NCBI GenBank assembly: GCA_030833205.1
Contig: JAURHS010000013.1
Location: forward strand, 1 to 44,174
DNA length: 44,174 nt
Direction: 5' to 3'
Source: Prosthecobacter sp.
Lineage (GTDB): Bacteria; Verrucomicrobiota; Verrucomicrobiia; Verrucomicrobiales; Verrucomicrobiaceae
Shown: positions 16,547-25,463 of the stretch, one piece after another
Layout: every line of letters begins with the position of its first letter
How positions within the stretch are numbered: the first letter of the stretch is position 1
Notes under the pieces: model-generated
Seen by the model: only the letters and a program-made list of their open reading frames with translations
Databases searched by the model: none
What the model was told of the DNA's origin: nothing
Made by a program: the position numbers and the translations under genes

Positions 16547-19500
16547 CTAGTCAGCGGGCGGTGTTGAAGGCTGGGCGGTGACGCGGTATAGTTTCCATTC
16601 GGGAGCCGCATCCAGCGGCAGTGGATCCTCCCAGACGGTTTCGGTTGCTGTGGCACGCAGCGTGACCTTCCGGCTTTGGGCTGCCGAGCCGTGGACGATG
16701 AGGTAATCGCGGCCAACGATGCTGGAGAAGCGCAGCAACCGCTTGCCGCCCTGCGTCAGCAACTCAACCCGCGGCCGCGATGACGGATCCGAGTCGCTGC
16801 TGCCGAATGCATCTTCCTCGTCACTCCAATGGCCATCGCCATCGTTGTCCACACTGAGGCTGACCACATCCACAAAACCACTGTCGAGCCCATCACGCAC
16901 ATAGTTGTCCTTGTTGTAGACCCACTGCAGGGTGTGTGTGCCTGCGCCCAGAAAGTATTCCTTGCGCTGCCAGACCACTTCACCGCTGATCTTATCCTGC
17001 TCGCTGCCATCAATGAAAAAGGTGAGATGATCGCAGTTCTGCTCGGAGGAAACCGCCCAGAAGAATTGCAGACGCCCTGGCCCCGTGACTTGGCAGCTCA
17101 TTTCGCTGCGTTGCAGGTCTCCGATCGGGCCGCTGCGCGCGGCGAGAACACCATCCTTGGTGTAGTCGCTTTGCACGCTCCAATAGGTGTCACCGGCATA
17201 CTGCAAGGAGGAGAGGAGTTGATTGCCGCCGTCCAGTGAGCGGCCAAGCCCCCGATCCAGATCACCAACCACAAGGGTGATGGTCTTCGTGTCGCTGCCG
17301 AAACGATTGGATGCGGTCACCGCGAGGAGGAAGGTTCCCTTGACGCCCGTTTGTCCGTTGATGACCCCGCGCTGCGTGTCGAGTTGCAGCCCAGCGGGCA
17401 GGCTGTTGGCGGGACCAGCACTGGCAATGCTCCACTCATCGGGGGCATTCTCAGCTTGAAGTTGATGGTTGAGCCACTGGCTGTCCCAGGCCTCAATGGT
17501 TTCGGCCTTCACCACTGGAGCCCCAACGATTGGCGTCATTACCAAGCCGTCCACAAAGCCCGCGTCCAGACCATCGCTTCGTGCCTCGTCCTTGAGGTAG
17601 TAAAGATTGACCTGATGAGAGCCGCTGCTGAGTTCGCGGCGCACCATCTGCCAATCCGTCTCTCCGCTGATGATCTCTTCGACTTCGCCATCAATGGCCA
17701 GCACGAGGTAGTCGTAGTCCTCCTCGCTGGAAACCTTCCATTGGAATTGCAGGCTGCAGGGGCCGCGCGCGGTCCACTCCATGCCGCAGTACTCACGATG
17801 GTCCACCTTTGCGCTTTGCGCAGCGTCCACGCCGTCTTGGGTTTGTTCGGTTTGCAGGTACCATCTGCTGCCATAACCAAAGGGGATGATCTTTGTGCTC
17901 TGTGGCTGTTCCAGAGCCTCCGAGAGGGCGGAGCTTGCCGCCAGGATGTAATAAATCACAGACTGAGGAGTGGCCGAGCCTGCCGCGTTGCTGACTTCCA
18001 GTTCTCCATAGGCGATGTAATCCCTGCCGCCACTGATTTGCGGGGTGCCGCTGATCAGGCCGTTGGCGTCCATGCTCAGGCCGGGTGGAAGTCCATCGTT
18101 GCGAAAGCTTACCGGTGAGTTGGAGGCAGTGATTTGATGTCGAAGTTCGGCATCCTCGCGGCCAACGATGAGTCGGCTTGAAGTGATCACGCAGGGTGGC
18201 GTGGGGCCGCTGACGGCGGTTCCCATAAAAATGATGCTCACATCATTCAAGGTTCCCGTCAGACCCAATGTCGTGTCCTCAACCTCCAGCTTCCACATGC
18301 CCTGTGACCATTCCCCCCAGTGATGAGTGGTGGTGAATGTCCAGTCCAGATCGGCCCCACTGTCGCTGCTGCGCGCCCTGGCCAGACGGCTGCGCACGCC
18401 ACTTGGTGATTCAAGCCACCACTCCAACTGACCGCGGTAGGGGTGCTTGGCGCTGACCCTGACCTGCACATGCTCCAGTCGAAGGTTGTCGGTGCTGCTC
18501 ACGCTGAATCCGCGCGAGAGTTTGCCCCTGCCTTTGTCCGGGATGGCGAAGTTGCCCTTTTCTTGCAGGCTTCGGGTCGTCATCGGCCCGAGGTATTTCC
18601 AGCCGTTGCAAAGTTGCACTGCCGCAGCGGCGTTGACCATGCCTGCCCCATAATGATGGTGGAAGTGAAAGCCCGCGCCATTGGTGACCCAGTCGCCGTC
18701 GTATTCGTCAATCTGGGTCGAGCTGCGCACCAGAATCTCCTGCACATCGCGCCAGCCCAGGTAGGGATTTGCGTTGAGCATCAGCGCCACTACTCCCGCC
18801 ACGGCAGGCGTGGCCGATGAGGTGCCGCCAAAGTCGCTGGTGTACTCGCCAGGCGAATATCCCTGCCCGCCAATCAGGTCTGTGGTGGTGATGCCCTGTG
18901 CTCCGCCGTTGGAGGGCGCGCAGACCAGAAGATTGCTTCCCGGCTCGCTGTAGGGCGCTTCGCGTTCATCGTCGCCCACAGCCCCCACGGCGATCACATG
19001 GGGCGAGTTGGCCCAGCCGTCGTAATTGCTGTCGTCGCCGCTGCGCTTGCCATTGCCTCCGGCCCAAATGAAGATGGTGCCACGGGCCACAGTTTTGCCG
19101 CCGCTGCGCACGGGGCGACCAGTGGTCACCGCGTCAAGCAGCGCCTGCTTTGCCAGCGGACCGGGACCGAAGGCGCCGTAGGAGTCATCTCCTGGTCCCC
19201 AGCTATTGCTCTTGATGTGAATCTGATCGTTTTTCCAACGCAGCGCCGCAGCTTCGTCTTCGTCATCGGTGGGGGCGGCGATGAGCCGCAAACCGATCAG
19301 GCCGGCCTCAGGCGCCACTCCGCTGACGCCGATGCCGTTGTTGCCGCGAGCGGCTGCCACTCCGGCGCAACTGGTGCCGTGGGCGTCGTCTGGGCCAGGA
19401 GAGGGGTTGGTGTCGCCATCGTTGAAGTCCCAGTTCAGCGCAGGGATCACATTGGCTTGCAGGTCGGGGTGATTGGTCTGGAGGCCATCGTCAACGATGC

Positions 19501-20071
19501 CAATGCGGATGCCGTTGCCTCGCAGGGTCTCCCAGACCTCAACGAGATTGAGGTCGAGGCGGGTGCCCGATGGTTTTTTGAGTCGGTCGCCCGTGTTGTG
19601 CAGGTGCCACTGGTAGCCGCTGTTGCCGGCATCATGGATGAAGTAGGGGTCGTTGGGAATCAGGCGTGGCTGCAACTGGCGGGCGAATAGGGGTTGTGCT
19701 GATTCCACCGCCGCCAGCTTGGAGAGTCGGATCGCTGCGCTGAGTGCGGCATCGGCGCTGTGAAACTCCGCCAACCAATGGGGGCCGATTTGACGCAGGG
19801 ATTTGACACTGACACGCTGGCGCAGGAACTCCGCGCTAAGCTGGGTTCCTCGGATGCGGACCTTGGGGGTGAGCAAAAGACGATGCGCCTCGGTCCGCGG
19901 CGCCCCCTTTTCAAAGAAGACAGGCTGGCCCCGTGGGCCGCTGAGTTCCGGGGCTCGCAGCAGTGTCTGGCCGCCAATCTGCAGCTCTTGCGCCAGGGCC
20001 ACTGCCGTCATCGCTGCAAGCAGCAGAGCTGCGGGCAGAGCGCGAAGCAGGGACTGGCGATTCAGGACCAT
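16547..20071 (-). CDS. Secreted subtilisin/kexin-like serine protease with repeated C-terminal modules
   Basis: The 1174-residue product has a signal peptide (1-27). A pro-region is followed by a peptidase S8 domain with Asp194 (GIVDDGLQ), His231 (HGTSCAG) and Ser417 (GGTSSATP). NDPYFIHDAGNSGYQWHL and the P-domain (about 490-640, with QLEWWLESPSG) mark the kexin/proprotein-convertase branch. Next come two Ig-like stretches (LPPGLSMDANGLISG and LPAGLQLDTQRGVING). Each precedes a roughly 115-residue beta-rich module (about 737-843 and 958-1072). The shared pattern is W..DGV.AA, L.F.W.VSSE, IDG, SGE..W and DGLD.GFVD. A short C-terminal stretch has PEP-like SSDSDPSSRP. All catalytic residues are present, so an active exported protease is expected; its substrate is unknown. 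Confidence 0.93.
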   Translation of the reverse strand: MVLNRQSLLRALPAALLLAAMTAVALAQELQIGGQTLLRAPELSGPRGQPVFFEKGAPRTEAHRLLLTPKVRIRGTQLSAEFLRQRVSVKSLRQIGPHWLAEFHSADAALSAAIRLSKLAAVESAQPLFARQLQPRLIPNDPYFIHDAGNSGYQWHLHNTGDRLKKPSGTRLDLNLVEVWETLRGNGIRIGIVDDGLQTNHPDLQANVIPALNWDFNDGDTNPSPGPDDAHGTSCAGVAAARGNNGIGVSGVAPEAGLIGLRLIAAPTDDEDEAAALRWKNDQIHIKSNSWGPGDDSYGAFGPGPLAKQALLDAVTTGRPVRSGGKTVARGTIFIWAGGNGKRSGDDSNYDGWANSPHVIAVGAVGDDEREAPYSEPGSNLLVCAPSNGGAQGITTTDLIGGQGYSPGEYTSDFGGTSSATPAVAGVVALMLNANPYLGWRDVQEILVRSSTQIDEYDGDWVTNGAGFHFHHHYGAGMVNAAAAVQLCNGWKYLGPMTTRSLQEKGNFAIPDKGRGKLSRGFSVSSTDNLRLEHVQVRVSAKHPYRGQLEWWLESPSGVRSRLARARSSDSGADLDWTFTTTHHWGEWSQGMWKLEVEDTTLGLTGTLNDVSIIFMGTAVSGPTPPCVITSSRLIVGREDAELRHQITASNSPVSFRNDGLPPGLSMDANGLISGTPQISGGRDYIAYGELEVSNAAGSATPQSVIYYILAASSALSEALEQPQSTKIIPFGYGSRWYLQTEQTQDGVDAAQSAKVDHREYCGMEWTARGPCSLQFQWKVSSEEDYDYLVLAIDGEVEEIISGETDWQMVRRELSSGSHQVNLYYLKDEARSDGLDAGFVDGLVMTPIVGAPVVKAETIEAWDSQWLNHQLQAENAPDEWSIASAGPANSLPAGLQLDTQRGVINGQTGVKGTFLLAVTASNRFGSDTKTITLVVGDLDRGLGRSLDGGNQLLSSLQYAGDTYWSVQSDYTKDGVLAARSGPIGDLQRSEMSCQVTGPGRLQFFWAVSSEQNCDHLTFFIDGSEQDKISGEVVWQRKEYFLGAGTHTLQWVYNKDNYVRDGLDSGFVDVVSLSVDNDGDGHWSDEEDAFGSSDSDPSSRPRVELLTQGGKRLLRFSSIVGRDYLIVHGSAAQSRKVTLRATATETVWEDPLPLDAAPEWKLYRVTAQPSTPPAD

Positions 20072-20164
20072 CGGACGACTTGAATCTTAGCAGAATTGGC
20101 CCTGCCTGTCATGCGCAACACGCACTGCAGATAAGGGTTGCGCCTTTCTTTTCAATCGCGGTTT

Positions 20165-21130
20165 TCAGGGGCGCCCGCTCAGGGGCAGCTTCGCAAATGT
20201 CTCCCAGTGTTGCTGGCAGGTGTTCAGGCTCGGCGTTGTGTCGTGCACCCAGAGGGCGTAGCGCAGGTGAAGACTGCCGTTGGCGGGAATTTCGTGATCA
20301 GCGTCCAAGTCCAGGCAGCATCCCATCCAACCGTCGTCGCGCACATGGAAGGCGGTGGGGTTGCGGGGGTTTTGTGGGTGGTTCATCAGGGTGATGCCGC
20401 CGAAGTCTTTCTCGCCGCGGCCAATGCGGCCGCTGTAATCGCACCAGCGGGCGGGCTTGCGAAACACCGCCTTTTCGTTGAGGGCGCCTTCGGAGTTGAG
20501 GATGCGTCCGCCGCCGTCGTGCACGCCAATGCTGCGTGCCATCCGCACGGCCACCGGGCCAAAGCCCGTGGCGCCGAATTTCACCGGTCGGTCCTTGGGC
20601 GCGCTGAACTTCAGATCCAGGATGAGCAGCCAACTGCTGCTGCCCTGAAGGGGCAGGATCTGGGTGTGACGCTCTTCAATCATTTGAAGTTCGCCGTCGC
20701 TGTCGCGCACCCAGTGGTGCAGGGAACGCATGGAGGCGGTTTCATCGCCCTCTTGGTAAGCTTCCCGGGGAATGCCAGGCGTGAGGATGCGGCCTTGGTT
20801 CTTGGCATGGTCGCCCCAGAAGTCCAGGCCATTGACGCTGTTGTGCGAGACCCAGACGCTGTTGTGATGGCTGTGGGTCAGGGGGTCGTGCGGGTGACCC
20901 ATGCGCGTGAGGCTGGCCGCATGACTGGCGCGCAGCGGGTAGAGAAAGGGCCGCAAATCCTGAGGGTTGTAATGAAAGGCGCAGAGCTGGCGGCCCTCCA
21001 ACTCGAAGCTGCTGATGAAGTGCGGCAGCGGCAGCACTTGAATCTTCGGCGGCAGCTTGGGCGCCGGCAGCTGCGCATGAAGGCCCAGGGCATTGAGCCC
21101 AAGCAAGACGAGAACAAACCTGCCCACCAT
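20165..21130 (-). CDS. Exported PmoA-like (DUF6807) protein
   Basis: The 321-residue product has a signal peptide (about 1-19, ending LGLHA). The mature protein matches the family annotated as PmoA-like, which is unrelated in evidence to a functional methane monooxygenase. Marks are FLYPLRASHAASLTRMGHPH, LTHSHHNSVWVSHNSVNGLDFWGD, FGATGFGPVAVRMA and WCDYSGRIG, followed by GGITLMNHPQNPRNPTAFHV. This family is common in PVC bacteria near sugar catabolism genes, and its function is not established. ATG 21130 lies 8 bp after the SOUL gene stop, so the two are probably one transcript. Confidence 0.86.
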   Translation of the reverse strand: MVGRFVLVLLGLNALGLHAQLPAPKLPPKIQVLPLPHFISSFELEGRQLCAFHYNPQDLRPFLYPLRASHAASLTRMGHPHDPLTHSHHNSVWVSHNSVNGLDFWGDHAKNQGRILTPGIPREAYQEGDETASMRSLHHWVRDSDGELQMIEERHTQILPLQGSSSWLLILDLKFSAPKDRPVKFGATGFGPVAVRMARSIGVHDGGGRILNSEGALNEKAVFRKPARWCDYSGRIGRGEKDFGGITLMNHPQNPRNPTAFHVRDDGWMGCCLDLDADHEIPANGSLHLRYALWVHDTTPSLNTCQQHWETFAKLPLSGRP

Positions 21131-21138
21131 GCTTGGTG

Positions 21139-21765
21139 TTACGGCTTGGCGGCGGCAGGTGTTTCCGGCGGCATCGCAGAAAGACGCAGCAAGACCTCGT
21201 TGCGGCGCATTGGCCCCGGAGTCCATGGCGGGTCGTAATAGGCCAGCAGCGCAGGGGCATCGGCGGGCTTGAGGTTTTGGGTCTTGAGCCACTGGCGCAG
21301 TTCTTCGAGCTTTTGGGCTTCAATTTGTGGGTTGGAGACGCCGCTGAAGCGCAGGGCTGCCACGGGCATGGCGGGCAGTTGGCGCAGTTGCACGCCGGCG
21401 GTTTTGGGAGCCGGGGCATTGGCCAGATCGGCGGGCAGCACAAAGCTCATCACCTTTTGCTTGGGGTCATCCTCCATGAACACCGGGGTGGTCATCGCAA
21501 TCTTGCGGCTGCCCTCGTTCTTGCCGCTGATGTAGCCAAAGAGCTGCATGAAGCCTCCGTTCATGCCTTCGCGGCGCTGGGCCTCCGTGGGCATGCCCAC
21601 CTGCACCCATTGCATGGCTTCATAGGCGCGCAATTCCACCTGGCCATCGCGGCGCAGCACGCGGTGCACGGCCTCCTTGTAGCCGGCACGCGAGGTGGCG
21701 CAGGCCCAGCCTCCCATGCCGATGAACACAAGCAGGGCGAGCAGGGAAAGCAGGCGTTTGATCAT
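21139..21765 (-). CDS. Exported SOUL-family heme-binding protein
   Basis: The 208-residue product has a hydrophobic leader (residues 4-20) ending GGWACATS. It could be a lipoprotein, though the lipobox is imperfect. The mature part follows the SOUL family: VELRAYEAMQWVQV, FMQLFGYISGKNEGSRKIAMTTPVF, SFVLPAD and AALRFSG, with a C-terminal LLAYYDPPWTPGPMRRNEVLL. SOUL proteins bind heme or other tetrapyrroles, although bacterial roles are poorly known. It starts 27 bp downstream of the korB stop and is followed by the PmoA-like gene, forming a likely four-gene minus-strand unit. Confidence 0.88.
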   Translation of the reverse strand: MIKRLLSLLALLVFIGMGGWACATSRAGYKEAVHRVLRRDGQVELRAYEAMQWVQVGMPTEAQRREGMNGGFMQLFGYISGKNEGSRKIAMTTPVFMEDDPKQKVMSFVLPADLANAPAPKTAGVQLRQLPAMPVAALRFSGVSNPQIEAQKLEELRQWLKTQNLKPADAPALLAYYDPPWTPGPMRRNEVLLRLSAMPPETPAAAKP

Positions 21766-21792
21766 GGTTGAGGAGCCTTGATGGCCTCTCGA

Positions 21793-22692
21793 TTAACGCA
21801 TGCCCTCAAGGCGGCGGCGCAGCAAATCGCGGCCGCTCTGGCCGTTTTGTGTGGCCTGAGTCTTCTCAATCCATTGCTGCTCAAGGGCGTTCTTGGTGGG
21901 GCGCTGCACCTGATAAAAAACGCCGAATTTGCCCGGGCTGGGCAGGTCGGCGAGTTGATAGGCGGCGATGTCGTCCTGCACATTGTGCTGGCTTTCATCA
22001 ATGGTTTCAAAGACGCCGCCCTTGCGCGGGGTGCTGTCGTCAAAGCTGCCCTCATAAAACATGACGCATTCGCTGAGGCATTCCACCACGCTGAAGCCGT
22101 CGTGCAGGATGGCTCGCTCAAAGGTGTCAACCATGTGCTTGACCTGCGCGGCGTGGGTGCGGGCGATGAAGGTGGCGCCGCTGGCCAGCAACTGCTTCAT
22201 TGGGTTGATCGGGCGGTCAATGCTGCCGGCCGGGTCGGTCTTGGACTTGAAGCCCACGGGGCTGGTTGGGCTGGTCTGCTTCTTGGTCAGGCCATAGACA
22301 TAGTTGTCCATGATGACATAGGTCATCTTGATGTTTTTGCGCGCGGCGTGGTTGAGGTGGTTGCCGCCGATGGAGAAGCCGTCGCCGTCGCCGCCAAACA
22401 CAAACACATGCACATCGGGCCGGCTCAGCGACACACCCGTGGCCAGCGGCAGGGCGCGGCCATGGATGAAGTGAATGCCGTGAGTGTTCATGAAATAGGG
22501 GAAGCGGCTGGAGCAGCCGATGCCGGCCACACAGACAATCTTCTCATGCGGATACTGCAGCTTCTCGAGCACCTTGTAGAAGGCGGCCAGCACGGCGAAG
22601 TCGCCGCAGCCTGGGCACCAGGTCGGGTGATCGGCGGTGAGGGCCTTCTTGGTGAGCTTTTCCTCAGTGGCAGCGGTGGGGGGGGCGGACAT
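21793..22692 (-). CDS. korB: 2-oxoacid:ferredoxin oxidoreductase, beta subunit
   Basis: This subunit carries thiamine diphosphate and an iron-sulfur cluster in the reversible decarboxylation of 2-oxoacids to acyl-CoA with ferredoxin as electron carrier. The 299-residue product has Cys26 and Cys29 (WCPGCG), Cys60 (GIGCSS) and a later Cys at 205 or 209 (CLSEC) as cluster ligands. GDGDGFSIGGNH (101-112) binds the ThDP-Mg. MDNYVYGLTKKQTSPTS is the usual conserved segment after it. The subunit pairs with the upstream korA, 49 bp away on the same strand. 2-Oxoglutarate is the likely substrate from the two-subunit layout with fused gamma, but pyruvate or branched-chain acids cannot be excluded. Confidence 0.92.
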   Translation of the reverse strand: MSAPPTAATEEKLTKKALTADHPTWCPGCGDFAVLAAFYKVLEKLQYPHEKIVCVAGIGCSSRFPYFMNTHGIHFIHGRALPLATGVSLSRPDVHVFVFGGDGDGFSIGGNHLNHAARKNIKMTYVIMDNYVYGLTKKQTSPTSPVGFKSKTDPAGSIDRPINPMKQLLASGATFIARTHAAQVKHMVDTFERAILHDGFSVVECLSECVMFYEGSFDDSTPRKGGVFETIDESQHNVQDDIAAYQLADLPSPGKFGVFYQVQRPTKNALEQQWIEKTQATQNGQSGRDLLRRRLEGMR

Positions 22693-22741
22693 GACGGGGA
22701 GTGGGTCGGGGTGGCGTTCTGCGGGCGGCGGGGTCGGTCAA

Positions 22742-24514
22742 TCAGAGGAGTTTCTCGGAGCGGGTGACCAGCTCTGAAATGCGGAAGGTCAGGCCGTCGG
22801 TCTTGCAGATGCTGTGGATCTTGGGCTCAGCGTAGGCGGCGCGCAGCAGCGTGGCCAACTGGCCGTAGCCGTAGAGGCCGACATCGTTGAGTTCGGCCAC
22901 GGCCACCTTCTTGAACTTGGCCCAGAGCCGGTCCAGGCCGGCGGGCATGGGGTGCAGGTGGCGCAGGTGCGCGGCACCGACGCGGTGGCCCTCGGCGCGC
23001 AGACGATTGACGGCTTCCTTGATCTGGCCGCAGTTGCTGCCCCAGCTGATGAGCAACAGGTCGCCTTCCTGGTCGCCGTGAATCTCGGGCAGGGGCAGGG
23101 ACTTGGAGAGGGCCACGAGTTTGTCGCGGCGTTTGTCGGTCATGCGTTGGTGCATGCGCGCGTTGCCGCTGGGATGACCGTGCTCATCGTGTTCAAGGCC
23201 GGAGACATGCGGGTACTTGCCGGCCATCTTGGCTCCGGGTGGAGCGTGGCGGGTGATGGCATCCAGGGGGTAGGGCTTGAAGTCTTCGGCGCGCGGGCTG
23301 AGGTCGAGTTGCGGCTCGATCCAGTGCTTTTGCAGGTCAGGCTCGCTGAAGGCTTCAATGCGGCTGCTCAGGGCCTGGTCACTGAGGATGATCACCGGGC
23401 AGGAATACTCGCGGGCCAGGCGCGCGGCCTCCAGCGCGATGTAGAAGCAGTCCTCGACATCCTGTGGGGCCAGCACGATGCGCGGGCAGTCGCCGTGGCT
23501 GCCGTAGATGGCCTGCATCAGGTCGCTTTGCTCAACGCTGGTGGGCATTCCCGTGGAGGGCCCGCCGCGCTGCACATTGATGACCAGCAGGGGAATCTCC
23601 GCCATGCTGGCGTAGCTCAGGGCCTCCATCTTCAGGCTCAGGCCGGGGCCGGCACTGCCGGTGACGGCGAGGTGCCCGGCATAGGCCGCGCCAATGGTCA
23701 TCGAGACGGCGGCCAGTTCGTCCTCGGCCTGCACATAGATGCCGCCGTAGCGCGGCAGTTCAGTGCGCAGGATTTCCATGATGCTCGACCAAGGGGTGAT
23801 TGGGTAGGCTGAGCCGTAGCGCACGCCGGCAGCAATCAGGCCCATGGCCAGCATGGTGTTGCCGTCGCTGCTGATGCGCTTGTCATCGAGATGCTCGCCG
23901 GGTTCGAACACAAACTGGCTGTGGTCGCCGACGGGGTAGGCGTAGCCGGCGTCAAAGGCCAGCATCGCGTTGCGCAGCACGCTCTCGTCCTTGCGGCCGA
24001 ATTGGCGGGCCAGAATGCCGGCGATCTTCTCGCGGTCCAACTGGAAGAAGGCACAGAGCATGCCAAGCACGAAGATATTCTTGCCGCGGTCGCGGGCGCT
24101 GCCGCCGGTGGCTTCCACCGTGGCGGCGGTGAAGGGCACGCCGATGTGCACGATGCCGCGCTCGTGTTTGACTTCGGTGACCTCGCCGCTGTCGTAAAAG
24201 CAGATGCCACCCTGGCGCAGTGCGCTGATGTGGGAGTCGTAGCTGTGTTGGTAGAAGGCCACCAGCACATCGGATTCATCGCCGGGGTGCAGGACCTCGC
24301 CGCTGCCAAGGTGCACTTGGAAAATGGAGGGACCGCCGCTGATGGTTGAGGGAATCGTCATGTAGGTCATGACATCCTGAGCGGTGCGGCCGGCCAGACG
24401 GGCGAGAATGCCGCCGATGGACTGAATGCCGTCCTGGGAATTGCCGGCCAGTCGGATCACGGCGTTGCGCAGGGTGCGTTCGCTGGCACCAGTGGGGGCT
24501 GCGGATTGAGACAT
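22742..24514 (-). CDS. korA: 2-oxoacid:ferredoxin oxidoreductase, fused gamma-alpha subunit
   Basis: The 590-residue product fuses the gamma domain (about 1-190; RLAGNSQDGIQSIGGILARLAG, DVMTYMTIPSTISGGPSIFQV) to the alpha domain (about 215-590). The alpha domain has AYPITPWSSIMEIL, AEDELAAVSMTIGAAYAG, VTGSAGPGLSLKMEALSYA and RGGPSTGMPTSVEQSDL. Its C-terminal part includes LLISWGSNCGQIKEAVNRL. Together with korB it forms the CoA-dependent ferredoxin oxidoreductase. The open frame extends to an ATG at 24586, but the extra 24 residues do not look like the family, so ATG 24514 is used. No ferredoxin gene is adjacent. The gene is divergent from the SDR gene. Confidence 0.92.
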   Translation of the reverse strand: MSQSAAPTGASERTLRNAVIRLAGNSQDGIQSIGGILARLAGRTAQDVMTYMTIPSTISGGPSIFQVHLGSGEVLHPGDESDVLVAFYQHSYDSHISALRQGGICFYDSGEVTEVKHERGIVHIGVPFTAATVEATGGSARDRGKNIFVLGMLCAFFQLDREKIAGILARQFGRKDESVLRNAMLAFDAGYAYPVGDHSQFVFEPGEHLDDKRISSDGNTMLAMGLIAAGVRYGSAYPITPWSSIMEILRTELPRYGGIYVQAEDELAAVSMTIGAAYAGHLAVTGSAGPGLSLKMEALSYASMAEIPLLVINVQRGGPSTGMPTSVEQSDLMQAIYGSHGDCPRIVLAPQDVEDCFYIALEAARLAREYSCPVIILSDQALSSRIEAFSEPDLQKHWIEPQLDLSPRAEDFKPYPLDAITRHAPPGAKMAGKYPHVSGLEHDEHGHPSGNARMHQRMTDKRRDKLVALSKSLPLPEIHGDQEGDLLLISWGSNCGQIKEAVNRLRAEGHRVGAAHLRHLHPMPAGLDRLWAKFKKVAVAELNDVGLYGYGQLATLLRAAYAEPKIHSICKTDGLTFRISELVTRSEKLL

Positions 24515-24620
24515 GAGAGGGTTGGGATGGGGGCTGGGATCGTTGGGCGCAGCACGCTGCGGAGCGCTTGGGCACAAGCTGGACATGGTGAGGCCAAAGC
24601 AGGGGTGGCGTCAAGGCGTG

Positions 24621-24646
24621 AGGCAGGGCTTTTGCCTGCCTTTTTT
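24621..24646 (+). terminator. Strong plus-strand intrinsic terminator with no gene before it
   Basis: A GGCAGG/CCTGCC stem (24622-24627 with 24635-24640, extendable by an A-T pair) encloses the loop GCTTTTG and is followed by six T residues (24641-24646). Orientation is plus. All genes upstream on this side (korA, korB and beyond) are on the minus strand. It can therefore terminate only a leader, small or antisense RNA started between roughly 24515 and 24620, or lie in the leader of the SDR operon 91 bp downstream. Confidence 0.75.
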
Positions 24647-24737
24647 GTGCACGGGCCGCGTGGTCTGCTGTCCTGCTCGATGAGCTGGGCTTGGCCTGCG
24701 GGCTTGCCAGCCTGCGCAATCACCGCAAGCATGGGGC

Positions 24738-25442
24738 ATGGATTTTGCATCACAAGTTGCCGTCATCACCGGCGCGGCTCAGGGCATTGGTCTGGCCTGT
24801 GCCAAGGCCCTGCTCGAGCGCAGCGCGCGCGTGGCCAGCCTCGATCTGGTGGATTGCCCCCTGCCTGCGGTGCTTTCCCTGCGAGCCGATGTCACCTCAG
24901 CGCAGTCCTTGGCCCAGGCCGCCGCGCAGGTGGCAGCGGCCTTGGGCAGCCCCACGATTTGGGTCAACAACGCCGGCATGGCCCGCCACCGATGGATCGC
25001 GGATTACAGCGAAGCCGAGATTGATCAAATGCTGGCGGTCAATCTCAAGGGCAGCATTCTGGGCTCGCAGTTGGCGCTGCGGGCGATGCGCGCCCAAGGC
25101 TGCGGTCACATCGTCAATGTGATCTCCACGGCCAGCCTGCGCGGCATTCCCGGCGAGTCGGTTTACTGCGCAGCCAAGTGGGGCGCGCGCGGATTTACTC
25201 AGGGCCTTGCTGAGGAGGCTGCGCCCCTGGGCATCAAGGTCACCGCGCTGCTGCCCGGTGGAGTGGATACGGCCTTCTGGAAGGGCGCCACCCCGCGCGA
25301 GGTGCCCGCCCAGCTCTTCCTGCAGGCGGATCAAGTCGCGCAGGCCTTGCTTTCCTGCCTGAGCATGGAGGGCAGTTGCGTGCCGCGCGAGCTGGTGGTG
25401 CGAAGTCTTCAAGACAGCGATTTCTCCGTCAGGCCGCAGTGA
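24738..25442 (+). CDS. SDR-family oxidoreductase
   Basis: A short-chain dehydrogenase/reductase of classical type, 234 residues. The nucleotide-binding TGAAQGIG lies at 11-18 and NNAG at 77-80. The catalytic set is Ser130 (VISTAS), Tyr143 and Lys147 (YCAAK). The last acidic residue of the second strand (SLDLVD, Asp36) favours NAD(H). The substrate is unknown. It begins a plus-strand run with a creatininase-like hydrolase 21 bp later and an MFS carrier after that, so the protein probably oxidises or reduces a sugar, polyol or related compound handled by those neighbours. Confidence 0.92.
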   Translation: MDFASQVAVITGAAQGIGLACAKALLERSARVASLDLVDCPLPAVLSLRADVTSAQSLAQAAAQVAAALGSPTIWVNNAGMARHRWIADYSEAEIDQMLAVNLKGSILGSQLALRAMRAQGCGHIVNVISTASLRGIPGESVYCAAKWGARGFTQGLAEEAAPLGIKVTALLPGGVDTAFWKGATPREVPAQLFLQADQVAQALLSCLSMEGSCVPRELVVRSLQDSDFSVRPQ

Positions 25443-25463
25443 TCAAGCCCGTACTTCTCTGCC

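Noticed and set aside
20165..21130. Methane monooxygenase function of the PmoA-like gene
   Set aside because: The family name is misleading. The protein is exported and soluble, without copper-site or multi-helix membrane features, and there are no pmoB or pmoC neighbours.
22814..23812. 332-codon plus-strand open frame inside korA
   Set aside because: Antisense shadow of the well-supported korA; no family pattern.
24530..24646. SRP (4.5S) RNA-like sequence before the orphan terminator
   Set aside because: I compared the GGTGAGGCC...AAGCAGG stretch with the SRP apical loop. The conserved GGAAGGAAGCAGC core is absent.
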